Origin: Diplonema papillatum
Lineage: Eukaryota > Euglenozoa > Diplonemea > Diplonemida > Diplonemidae
NCBI GenBank assembly: GCA_030068145.1
Contig: JAPJBO010000274.1
Span: 124,001 to 188,000, forward strand
Direction of reading: 5' to 3'
Length of the DNA: 64,000 nucleotides
The notes below the pieces were generated by a model that was not told where the DNA came from, made no database searches, and saw only the letters and a list, made by a program, of their open reading frames with translations. The position numbers were made by a program, and so were the translations under genes. Positions 53,930 to 64,000 of the stretch are shown piece after piece (position 1 is the stretch's first letter; each line of letters begins with the position of its first letter).

Positions 53930-54980
53930 AGTAGCAGCATGGTGCATGTAGCAGTACATGCTAGTGGGTGTACGTAGCAGCAGCACGTAGTGTATGCATA
54001 CACCACCACCACACAGCAGCACAGCAGCAGCACTGTATCCTCTACCCGTAGTAGCAGCATGCAGTGGTATGTGATACCACGTAGCAGCACCACGTAGCAG
54101 CGTATACTGTATCCTCTACACGTACTAGCAGCATACCACCAGCAGCACGTACTAGCAGTACAGCATGCAGCGGTGCATCAGCACGTAGGATACATGCTAC
54201 CATCCTCTACACGTAGTAGATGCATACACCAGCAGCACGTACTAACAGTACAGCACGCAGCGGTGCATCACTAGCAGTAGCAGGGCGTAGCAGCGGGTGA
54301 TACTACACAGCAGCAGCGGTGCAGTACTCTCTGTGTGTGGTACTCCGTAGGCTCAGGTGATACTACACAGCAGCAGCGGTGCAGTACTCTCTGTGTGTGG
54401 TACTCCGTAGGCTCAGGTGATACTACGCAGTGCACTACGCAGTACTCAGTGTGTGTGTACTCCACGCCGTACGGGCACAAGGTAAGCACGTGGGTGCGCA
54501 GCCCGCGCGCACTCCCTGCTCGAGGCAAGGTAAGCGTGGGCGTGCACAGCATGCGCGCACCTCCCGCTCCAGGCCAGGTGAAGCCCGCAGGTCTCCCACC
54601 CGCAGGCGGGTGGAAGCCCTGCGGGCTAACGCTCCGCGCGCTGGGCGCGCGACTCCGCGCAAGCGCGCACTCAGTGCGCGCTCTCGGCGGCTCTCTCCTC
54701 CCGTCGTTCACCTCCTCGCACATCACTCTCATCAGGGCATCCACAGGTACAGCGGGTGCTGGTGGGTGGTGGTGTGGTATAGGCATACCGTCCATCTACC
54801 GGGGTGTGCTGTGGGTACCGTGGATCCCTGCTGGTCCAACCCTGCTGACCCCCTGTATACCCTGGATCTACCCCCGATATCGACCCCGTCCTGGACCAGA
54901 TGGCATGAGGAAGTATATATACTACGCGCGCGCGCGTAGGCCGCAGACACAAGCGTTTCTTGGTCCGCGGTCCTGGGATC
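53930..54980 (+). repeat. Left 1-kb direct repeat bounding the block
   Basis: Matches 60473-61478 in the same orientation, including the CGCGCGCACTCCCTGC core and the ~45-bp palindromic motif. It differs by one extra 60-bp tandem unit (54298-54357 and 54358-54417) and point changes. LTR-like in size and placement, but no TG...CA ends or target duplication were seen. Confidence 0.8.
54914..54961 (+). repeat. Conserved ~45-bp palindromic motif, copy 1
   Basis: TATATATACTACGCG followed by a perfect 18-bp palindrome CTACGCGCGCGCGCGTAG and then GCCGCAGACACAAGCGTTTC. Other copies at 55445-55492, 55761-55808 and 61400-61447 are identical. Confidence 0.95.
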
Positions 54981-55444
54981 TGGGGTCTGGGACCTGGATC
55001 CCGGTAGGTGGGCCATTTGGGGCCCTGTATTGGGTACCTATATCACCACGTAGCAGTGCACTACATACCACCACCACTACACGGTTGATGCCGTATAGAG
55101 GGGATACGGTATGCTGTAGTGCATACCACACTGTACGTAGGTGGTGCATTCCTGCTCCACATAGGGTACCAATACCGGTAGATGGGGTGGTTGCCCACCT
55201 CAGCACCTCGGTACCATAATGGGGTCACCTACACACACAGTATGCACTCGCTGTGGAGTGCGTGTATACACACACCTACACGGTATGATGGGTGTATACA
55301 GTACCTACGTGGTGTGGTGGTGGTATGTGGTGGTGTACAGCGGATGCATTCCCTGTGCATATCCCTACCCCTGGATACCCCTGGATCTGCCACCCTCTTC
55401 CTGACCCCTTCCCGACCCCCGATCTGACCCCGGTAGCAGGAGGT

Positions 55445-55492
55445 GATATATATACTACGCGCGCGCGCGTAGGCCGCAGACACAAGCGTTTC
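55445..55492 (+). repeat. Conserved ~45-bp palindromic motif, copy 2
   Basis: Identical to copy 1, preceded by CCCGGTAGCAGGAGGTG. Confidence 0.95.
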
Positions 55493-55760
55493 TGGAGGTG
55501 GGTCTGGGATCCGGGGATCTGGGCATCTGACCCCTCCTGAGACCCCTCCTGAGACCCTTCTGCGTCCCTGTATATACACCTACATCACACCACGTGCACA
55601 CACCACTACACGGTTGATGCTGTATAGTGGGGTATACGGTGTGTGGTGTGTATACCACCGTGCAACCACCTGCGCATTACCGTGCTGATATGGGTCCCAT
55701 ATTGGGCCATATTAGGACCTGGTCCATGCTCGGGGTCAGATCCCGGGATGGCAGGAGGTG

Positions 55761-55808
55761 TTATATATACTACGCGCGCGCGCGTAGGCCGCAGACACAA
55801 GCGTTTCT
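55761..55808 (+). repeat. Conserved ~45-bp palindromic motif, copy 3
   Basis: Identical to copy 1, preceded by GGATGGCAGGAGGTG. Confidence 0.95.
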
Positions 55809-56987
55809 GGACCCGGGGTTGGACCCCAGACCCTGATATCGGGGGATATCGGGTCCTGGACCACCTCCTGAGGACCATCCGCTGTCTGCTAACACCACCT
55901 ACCAACAGCACGTGTGCACTACGAGTAGTAGCTACATGCTGTATACTTAGGTACTACGTGTATACGTGTGCATGCATGCACGTGTACACTGTACCACCAC
56001 GTATGCACAGAGGGATGCTATGTGCTGGTATCACCTGATACCGGCATCAGCAACCTCTACACGAGCTCGTGCATCTGCTGCTGCAGAGCAACGTACGCTG
56101 CGTGGTGCAATACACCTACACGTATGGGTGCAATATGGCACTATGCGGGGATGCTGAGGGCACCGTGACGGTCCTCTGCATATCCATCCTCATATGCCAG
56201 TATTGGGACCAATACTAGGGTGCTACCTACGTACTGCAGTGCACAGTGTGCACACGTGCTGTGTACCGATACCACGCTCCTCCTGCGGGCTTAGGTATTG
56301 CGTATACGCACTGTGCTGCTACACGCATGCACTACGCATGTAGGTGTACATGTACTGGTACGGTGTATGCCATATCACTAGATACCGGCATCAACGCACC
56401 TGTGCATCAGCGCATGTGCTACTGCGTATACGCGTAGCAGTGCACTGTGTACACCACACCACTGCCTACCACCTACCAGCAGTGCATCTAGGAGCATGCT
56501 GAGGGCACCGTACGGGTCCTCTGCACATCCGTCCTAGTGTACTAGTTAGGAGGTGGTATTGTGGTGGTACACCTAGTAGTACTACGTGCTGCATACCACA
56601 TGCTGCTGATGGTGTAGTGTATGCACACACCACGTAGCAGTGTACCATGGGTATACACCTACGTATGCATAGGTAGGAGTACTACGTACATACCTACATG
56701 CAGTACTACATGTGTAGCAGTACACCGAGGTGCTGTGGATACCTACGCGGTGTGAGTACACCAACCACGGGATACCAGCAGCAGCTGTGGTGCTAGTAGC
56801 AGTACATACATACGTAGTAGCATCCTATGCATACGTAGGTGTATGTATACCACGTAGTAGTATGTACTACCTGTGGTATGCTGCTACCTAGGATGGTAGG
56901 TGGATGGATAGATGCATCCGTGCTGCATCGTACTCCGGTACCTAGCAACCACGAGCTCGTGGTGGCACATCCTGGGTGGTATGAGGA

Positions 56988-58600
56988 CGTAGTATGTACA
57001 CCTACGAGTAGAGTGTATACATACGTACTACATACTACTACATACTACCCTACATACTACCCTATAGCACCATGTGGTACTACGTGGTGGTGTATGTGGT
57101 GATGTATGTGGTGGTATGTGATACCACGTAGCATCAGGAGGTGGGTGGATATGGCACCTCGTGGGTGGATATCCCATCCTGCATCCTGTAGCTGCTACGG
57201 TATCGTGGTAGTATACACACATACGTAGTATGGTGGTATACATACTACCTATACTTACACCCTGTGTACCGTATGGTACTACGTGGTGATGTATGTGGTA
57301 GATACCACACCTCGTGGTGGCACGGAGGAGCTGAGGATTGCATCCCGAGCTCGTCACGAGGACCTCGAGGTCATCCTGGGGTACTATCGGTAGCTAGTAT
57401 ACACACCTACGCAGTATGTGGTAACTACATACCACCGTATATACCACCATATCACCTCTTAGCGCCCCTTAAGGTGCTCCGTAGGTGAGGAGGTATTCTA
57501 CGGGGTCTGCTACCTCGTCCTCAGGAGGTGCTGAGGTGGGTGGATACCAGGTCCCAAGTGGATCTGTACCCATCCCGAGGTCCTCAGCAGCACGTAGTAT
57601 GTACACCTACGAGTAGAGTGTATACATACGTACTACATACTACTACATACTACCATACATACTACCCTATAGCACCATGTGGTACTACGTGGTGGTGTAT
57701 GTGGTGATGTATGTGGTGGTATGTGATACCACGTAGCATCAGGAGGTCGGTGGATACACCACGCAGCGGTGGATATCCCGTCCTGCATCCTGTAGCTGCT
57801 ACGGTATCGTGGTAGTATACACACATACGTAGTATGGTGGTATACATACTACCTATACAGACACCTGTGTACCGTATGGTACTACGTGGTGATGTATGTG
57901 GTAGATACCACACCTCGTGGTGGCACGGAGGAGCTGAGGATTGCATCCCGAGCTCGTCACGAGGACCTCGAGGTCATCCCGGGTGGTATGAGGACGTAGT
58001 ATGTACACCTACGAGTAGAGTGTATACATACGTACTACATACTACTACATACTACCCTACATACTACCCTATAGCACCATGTGGTACTACGTGGTGGTGT
58101 ATGTGGTGATGTATGTGGTGGTATGTGATACCACGTAGCATCAGGAGGTGGGTGGATATGGCACCTCGTGGGTGGATATCCCATCCTGCATCCTGTAGCT
58201 GCTACGGTATCGTGGTAGTATACACACATACGTAGTATGGTGGTATACATACTACCTATACTTACACCCTGTGTACCGTATGGTACTACGTGGTGGTGTA
58301 TGTGGTAGATACCACACCTCGTGGTGGCACGGAGGAGCTGAGGATTGCATCCCGAGCTCGTCACGAGGACCTCGAGGTCATCCTGGGGTACTATCGGTAG
58401 CTAGTATACACACCTACGCAGTATGTGGTAACTACATACCACCGTATATACCACCATATCACCTCTTAGCGCCCCTTAAGGTGCTACGTAGGTGAGGAGG
58501 TATTCTACGGGGTCTGCTACCTCGTCCTCAGGAGGTGCTGAGGTGGGTGGATACCAGGTCCCAAGTGGATCTGTACCCATCCCGAGGTCCTCAGCAGCAC
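56988..58600 (+). repeat. Large tandem repeat, units of about 400 and 610 bp
   Basis: The block starting ACGTAGTATGTACACCTACG occurs at about 56988, 57594 and 57995. The first and third units continue with CCTCTTAGCGCCCCTTAAGG; the middle unit lacks that part. Confidence 0.9.
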
Positions 58601-59199
58601 GGTGTGGTGATAGTATACACACATACTGTGGTATGGTGGTATACATACTACCTCTATACTACCTATACATACACCTGTGTACCATGTGGTACTACGTGGT
58701 GTGGTATGTGGTGGTATGTGGTTGTATACACCAACACCAACCTCCTCCTAGTGGATGGTGGAGCGGATGGTGACCCTGATATCAGCGCTATCGGTCTCCC
58801 ATATCCTCTACCCACCAGCCCGTACAGTGGATGGGTCTATCCATACCACACCTACATCCCCTATGGTGTGTAGGATGGTGGACCTCCCACCCTCGTAACT
58901 AGGAGGTATGGCACACTTACATCCACCCCGTGGTTGGTGTACCATAGTGGCTAGTGCAGAATGGCATGTTATGGCCCCGATTCCCAGGGTCATACACAGT
59001 TGGCCATCTTAGCCACCTCCTCAGGGCTCCTTGGGCCCGTGGATGGAGGCTACTGCCTACCACTGACTCCGTAGGTGGGTATAATGAGGGTGGGAGATAC
59101 CACCACCACGCATCTACCGCTCCTCGTAGCACTACGGTGCATTGTATAGTGACAGTGGCTGCTGATAGCATACCACGATACCATACAACGTAGGTTGTG

Positions 59200-59760
59200 T
59201 AGTGGCTGCTGATAGCATACCATCTACCGTCCTACAGCACGTAGAGGATACTGCTGGTGGTGCTGAGTGGTTGGTGGCTGCTGATAGCATACCATCTACC
59301 GTACAGCGTACTACGCAGCGGAGGACATTACCTTACTACGCTGTGTGGAGCACCCGTAGAGGATACTACTGACTGTACGTATGCTACGAGGACTGTGTGT
59401 GGTGGATACCACATACCATCCTACAGCCGGTAGAGGATACTGCTACCACAGCTGATACCATGACCTTACTACGCTGTGTGGAGCACCCGTAGAGGATACT
59501 ACTGACTGTACGTATGCTACGAGGACTGTGTGTGGTGGATACCACATACCATCCTACAGCCGGTAGAGGATACTGCTACCACAGCTGATACCATTACCTT
59601 ACTACGCTGCGTACCCGTTGGCACTATGCGCTGTGCAGTGCACACCACAGTACACCCGTAGAGGATACTACTGACTGTACGTATGCTACGAGGACTGTGT
59701 GTGGTGGATACCACATACCATCCTACAGCCGGTAGAGGATACTACGTAGCTACGTAGCTG
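59200..59760 (+). repeat. Tandem repeat with GTAGAGGATACTGCT words, about 130-170 bp period
   Basis: Three near-identical blocks with CTTACTACGCTG, CCCGTAGAGGATACTACTGA and CCTACAGCCGGTAGAGGATA. Confidence 0.9.
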
Positions 59761-60472
59761 GTGCACTAGAGGATGAGCTCGTGCTGCGTGGTGCAGTACT
59801 CGTGGTGGGGTACTGGAGGACGTGGTGGACAGCCACGCCATATCGGTGTCATGGAATACCCCGATAGGAGTAGAGCAGCCACCGTAGCACCTAGTGGAGC
59901 TATCCTCCTAGATGCTGAGGAGCATCCTAGGACTGATGTGCTCTCCACAACCACCCGCAGCCCTGATACACCTACGAGGAGTACAGCGGCACATGTTGTT
60001 AGGTGCATGAGGGCTACACCACAGGACGTTGGTGCTCATACACACACGCGTAGTACTATATAGAGAGTATACGCGTAGGTGTAGAGCTACACCAACCACT
60101 GGTGGATGCTAGGTGGTGGATAGCGGTGGATGCTACCACCAGCATCCTCATACCATACCATCAGCTGTGGATGCACAATGCACTGTGCAGCGGAGCAGCA
60201 GAGCATAGCATACCATCAGCAGCAGTGGATACCATACCACGGGATGACGTAGCATCATACGGTGTATCCATCCACAGCATGTGGTGTCCATACCTACAGA
60301 GCATAGCACGGTGTATGTGATACCACAGCACGTCCTCGTATCCTCAGTAGGTAGTAGATACCACCACCACACCATACCACGGTGCATCAGCAGTACGTGC
60401 TGTGCATCAGTAGCAGGTGTGCATGCGTACTAGCAGTAGCACGTAGCAGCGTAGCAGCAGCGGTGCATCAGC

Positions 60473-61478
60473 AGTAGCAGCATGGTGCATGTAGCAGTAC
60501 ATGCTAGTGGGTGTACGTAGCAGCAGCACGTAGTGTATGCATACACCACCACCACACAGCAGCACAGCAGCAGCACTGTATCCTCTACACGTACTAGCAG
60601 CATGCAGTGGTATGTGATACCACGTAGCAGCACCACGTAGCAGCGTATACTGTATCCTCTACACGTACTAGCAGCATACCACCAGCAGCACGTACTAGCA
60701 GTACAGCATGCAGCGGTGCATCAGCACGTAGGATACATGCTACCATCCTCTACACGTAGTAGATGCATACCATCAGCAGTACGTACTAACAGTACAGCAC
60801 GCAGCGGTGCATCACTAGCAGTAGCAGGGCGTAGCAGCGGGTGATACTACACAGCAGCAGCGGTGCAGTACTCTCTGTGTGTGGTACTCCGTAGGCTCAG
60901 GTGATACTACGCAGTGCACTACGCAGTACTCTCAGTGTGTGTGTACTCCACGCCGTACGGGCACAAGGTAAGCACGTGGGTGCGCAGCCCGCGCGCACTC
61001 CCTGCTCGAGGCAAGGTAAGCGTGGGCGTGCACAGCATGCGCGCACCTCCCGCTCCAGGCCAGGTGAAGCCCGCAGGTCTCCCACCCGCAGGCGGGTGGA
61101 AGCCCTGCGGGCTAACGCTCCGCGCGCTGGGCGCGCGACTCCGCGCAAGCGCGCACTCAGTGCGCGCTCTCGGCGGCTCTCTCCTCCCGTCGTTCACCTC
61201 CTCGCACATCACTCTCATCAGGGCATCCACAGGTACAGCGGGTGCTGGTGGGTGGTGGTATGGTATAGGCATACAGTCCATCTACCGGGGTGTGCTGTGG
61301 GTACCGTGGATCCCTGCTGGTCCAACCCTGCTGACCCCCTGTATACCCTGGATCCTACCCCGATATCTGACCCCGCGATCTGACCAGGTAGCAGGAGGGA
61401 GTATATATACTACGCGCGCGCGCGTAGGCCGCAGACACAAGCGTTTCTTGGTCCGCGGTCCTGGGATCTGGGCATGAT
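60473..61478 (+). repeat. Right 1-kb direct repeat bounding the block
   Basis: Second copy of 53930-54980, ending at GGGATCTGGG just before normal sequence resumes. Confidence 0.85.
61400..61447 (+). repeat. Conserved ~45-bp palindromic motif, copy 4
   Basis: Identical to copy 1, near the right edge of the A-tract-free block. Confidence 0.95.
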
Positions 61479-61510
61479 TGGTGCTAGTCTTCGTCTGACC
61501 TTCCCCCACG

Positions 61511-62469
61511 TTTTCTAGCGTTAATTGTGGTTTAGAGGTTGTCTTTTAGGGTCTCCGGTTGACCATTGAGGCTGTGAGGTGACTTTCTGTTGGTGGTGTG
61601 GGAGGTCAAACAAAGGCAGGCCTGTGCTGGCCTTGCTAGTGGGTAGCGGGCCGAATGCAGCTTGTTCCCCGCCTGGAGCGTGTCTAACACGTCTTTGTTT
61701 GTGACGATGTCGTCTGGTCAAGCATGTGGGCAGTCCTATCTTATAAACCTAGTCTAGATTCTAGAGTATTGTTCCGATGAGTTTGGCTGTACCTTAAAGT
61801 ACCGTTGGCCTGCCAGCTCGCGACAACACTGGACTTGGGGAAATTCCTAGTTTGGAGTCATTTTGCCTGCCCCAAATTTCCGACACAGACCCCCAAAAAG
61901 CACTCTGGCTGCAGACCTCCAGTATGTCGTTCTAGTCCGGGAACAAACAAGTCAGGTCTTTAAAAACAAATGTGACTTAGGGTCGCCGCTTGGGTGGCGC
62001 CGATCCAAGCGCACAGCACCAGCGACGCGGTAGCATTTGCACCTCACGATGGGGCTGCGGCCAGGAGCGTCGGCAAGCGAGTGCCGGCAAGTGGACGGAG
62101 CAAGCCTGAACGTGGCAGTTATTTCCGCCACCAGATCCCGGATTTTCCTCGTAGTTCGTCATGTCACGGTCGCGCTGTAGCACGTCGAGATAAGACTGCG
62201 AGGTCGACCGCGTGTCTTCTTTCGCCGCACACGCTTGACGTGGGCGCCCTTGAGCAGTGCTCAGCAAAGCGGAGACGCTTTCTCTGCAACACCAGCAGCC
62301 GGAACCTCAGTGCCTGCATGCAGGGGGAAGCCGCCATCACTCCTCGCATCGCGCGTCGTCGGGCTGTGGCGCACAACACCCGACACTTTGCCAACATGCC
62401 GACAAGGCTGCAGTGCTCCAGGCCTCCGGCGGTGGATTGAACTGCCAATAAAGCAAAGAACCAGAGAGG
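61511..62469. other. No gene recognised
   Basis: Opposed open frames at about 61994-62440 are GC-rich but have no recognisable domain. Lies immediately 3' of the pectate lyase gene, so it may hold its terminator region. Confidence 0.5.
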
Positions 62470-64000
62470 TCACATACGTTCGAGCAAAGGTTCCAACGTG
62501 TAGAGGCAGTCGAAGTCCGACGAGCGCGTGCCGGTGCCAGCCCAGCGAGACAGGCCATCCTTCAAACAGGGCGCTACGTCCATTTCGTCCATGTACGGGA
62601 CAAACACCGATCCGGTGGACTCTGTGTTTGGAGGGATGGTCCACGACACCTCGGAGAGCAAGTTCTTGCTGATGACCCACGTACCGGCGCCCAAAGACCC
62701 GAAAACTGCGCCGAAAGGATTCACCATCTTCTCAAACACGTTCTTCTCCAACAACGCCGCAGCTGGCGCCTGCACGTTCACTCCGACCAGCTCCGAGTTG
62801 TAGAAGCGGTTGTTGAACAAGTGCGTCTCACCAGACTCCAAGCCAACCATGCAGCCCACAACCGTGTCGTCCACGTCGTTCAGCTCGTTGTGGTGCAGCG
62901 TCACCTTCGTGCTCGCACCCGTCACCACAACTGAACACGAGCTCGCGCTGGCACTCCGCTTGAACACGCTGTACGACACCGTCACGCGGCTCGATTCCCC
63001 GCCGATCGACATCAGCGATGTCACGTAGCTCTCCTCGTCTGTCCGCCCGTCGAAGCTGATGTGGTCGATCCAGATGAGGTCGTTCCGCCCCGTCAGCCGG
63101 ATCGCAGACCCCGCGTTCGACGATCCTTCGCCCCCCGTGTTGAACACCTTCTTCATCGTGAAACGCTGGATGATGATGTTGTACGTGTTCTCCAAGTGCA
63201 GACCAATCCCGTCGAATGCTCCTCCGTTGTACCCAATCATCGTGATGTTCGACACGCCCACAAGACTCACCTCGTTCGGGAGCAACGTGCACCCCGGTCC
63301 CGACACTCCCTCGAAGTCCGTCGAAGACATTGTCGCCGTCCCCTCGAAGAAGATTGTGATCGGGGCTGACGGCGACGCACGGTGGCAGATCGCCTCCAAC
63401 ACTGCAGTTCCGGACTCGACAATCACCACCGTGCCTCCGTCTCCGCCAGTCGCCCCCGCCGCGTGCCCGTCTGCCTTCCTCGCGTTCGGGTCGCTGCTGT
63501 AAGGGATCGGCGTCGCCACAGCACTCGGATCGGGTAGCGACGGAACCGACGACGTCGGGTTCCCCTCAACTCCGCACGCCCCGTCTGACACCCGGAATCC
63601 TCTCCCGGCTCCTGCCGTCGCCAGCACAACTTCACCCGTGCACGACCCGGCGTCCAAATCGTACGAGTACGGAATCGTGATGTTCGCCGTCGACTCCGGG
63701 TTCGGTCCTGCCGGCACGTCGCTGTCCCTCCAAGCCACCCACGTCACGTTCTCGAACACGTTCCCGGCCACGTCCCAGTATCCGATTTGAGAGTCCCAGA
63801 ACGTTCCGACCGGGTTGTAGCTGTCCAGGAAGTAGTTGTTCTCCACCTTCGCCTTACCCCCACGACGGGGGTTGATCCCCGAGTGCGTGATCCCAACCCA
63901 GAAGTTGTTGTACAAATGCGCGGTCCCGAACCGCAGTGCCGGTGTCCGCTCCGCCACGAACCAATAGTAGTTGTGGTGGAACGTGATGAACCCGTTCGTG
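62470..64000 (-). CDS. Tandem-domain pectate lyase (PL1-like), 3' part
   Basis: Open from the right edge to a stop at 62470-62472, 509 codons visible, no introns. Visible residues 5-14 begin ITFHHNYYWF, then VAERTPALRFGTAHLYNNFW (15-34). This is the PL1 hallmark, with the R18 region giving the catalytic arginine. The first parallel beta-helix continues to about residue 145. After a PSLPDPSA linker a second pectate-lyase domain spans about 186-480: FEGT, IGLHLENTYNIIIQRFTMKK, LIWIDHISFDG (calcium-site region), VTLHHNELNDVDD (366 on). Here the arginine position reads DTVVG, so the catalytic base is lost. It should cleave pectate-type polymers by beta-elimination, probably secreted; the N-terminus and signal peptide lie outside the window. 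The two domains suggest an internal duplication with the second kept for binding. Confidence 0.88.
   Translation of the reverse strand, partial: TNGFITFHHNYYWFVAERTPALRFGTAHLYNNFWVGITHSGINPRRGGKAKVENNYFLDSYNPVGTFWDSQIGYWDVAGNVFENVTWVAWRDSDVPAGPNPESTANITIPYSYDLDAGSCTGEVVLATAGAGRGFRVSDGACGVEGNPTSSVPSLPDPSAVATPIPYSSDPNARKADGHAAGATGGDGGTVVIVESGTAVLEAICHRASPSAPITIFFEGTATMSSTDFEGVSGPGCTLLPNEVSLVGVSNITMIGYNGGAFDGIGLHLENTYNIIIQRFTMKKVFNTGGEGSSNAGSAIRLTGRNDLIWIDHISFDGRTDEESYVTSLMSIGGESSRVTVSYSVFKRSASASSCSVVVTGASTKVTLHHNELNDVDDTVVGCMVGLESGETHLFNNRFYNSELVGVNVQAPAAALLEKNVFEKMVNPFGAVFGSLGAGTWVISKNLLSEVSWTIPPNTESTGSVFVPYMDEMDVAPCLKDGLSRWAGTGTRSSDFDCLYTLEPLLERM

Larger units (their letters stand above)
53850..61510. 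repeat. 7.6-kb A-tract-free satellite-like block
   Basis: Reading the plus strand by eye, I find no AAA and five TTT between about 53850 and 61510, and AA/TT dinucleotides are rare. The block is dominated by TAC, GTA, CAC, GTG and CAG words. Both edges are sharp: TTT appears at about 53848 and TTTT at about 61511. It includes tandem repeats, segmental duplications and a GC-rich core (54470-54720 and 60955-61205). Open frames inside carry no recognisable domain and arise from the rarity of TAA and the periodicity. Noncoding origin is likely. Confidence 0.85.

Noticed and set aside
54335..55219. Long open frames in the A-tract-free block (up to 294 codons)
   Set aside because: Several frames on both strands are open at once, composition explains the lack of TAA, and no domain is visible.
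62000..62440. Protein-coding gene on the plus strand
   Set aside because: Opposed frames of similar length on both strands with no recognisable motif; GC-rich sequence alone explains them.

Overview
This window is nuclear DNA from a eukaryote, probably a repeat-rich and intron-poor protist or alga. I cannot name the species. The evidence for a eukaryote is non-LTR and hAT-type transposons, MITEs with target-site duplications, SINE-like retroposons, tRNA-like A and B boxes, a PHO80-type cyclin, long microsatellites, and no bacterial operons or ribosome binding sites. Only about five stretches look like host genes or host gene remnants. The rest is nested mobile DNA and satellite-like sequence.

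Layout. 1-2800 (minus strand): a non-LTR retrotransposon running off the left edge, with ORF1, then an in-frame TAG, then a polyprotein carrying an OTU cysteine protease and an AP-type endonuclease. 3280-8313: a truncated DDX11/CHL1-type helicase fragment and a second copy split by a 3.3-kb composite insertion that carries an EF-hand gene fragment. 8.3-31.5 kb: MITEs and dispersed repeat families, a 45-bp minisatellite, a possible two-exon mini-gene, and little else. 31911-37735: a hAT-like element with one intact 1400-residue transposase, about 680-bp inverted arms with G/C homopolymers at their tips, and roughly 100-bp direct flanking repeats. 43304-44002: an intact PHO80-like cyclin with a SINE-like insertion exactly at its stop codon. 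46.0-46.6 kb: a decayed hAT transposase C-terminus. 47.3-53.4 kb: two opposite-facing copies of a TIR element with TA target sites, each holding two divergent tRNA-like units, with another TIR element between them.

53.85-61.5 kb is a very unusual block of about 7.6 kb. By eye it has no AAA and only five TTT trinucleotides. It is built from tandem and segmental repeats and bounded by about 1-kb direct repeats. Four of the five TTTs sit in a perfectly repeated ~45-bp motif containing a GC palindrome. 62470-64000 (minus strand): the 3' part of a tandem pectate lyase gene whose second domain has lost its catalytic arginine.

The genes do not form a pathway. The window is best read as a transposon graveyard around a cyclin and a pectate lyase. 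Its most unusual items are the A-tract-free block, the tRNA-carrying TIR element, the transposase whose leader contains an antisense copy of part of its own coding sequence, and the OTU-endonuclease retroelement with a stop codon between its two ORFs.
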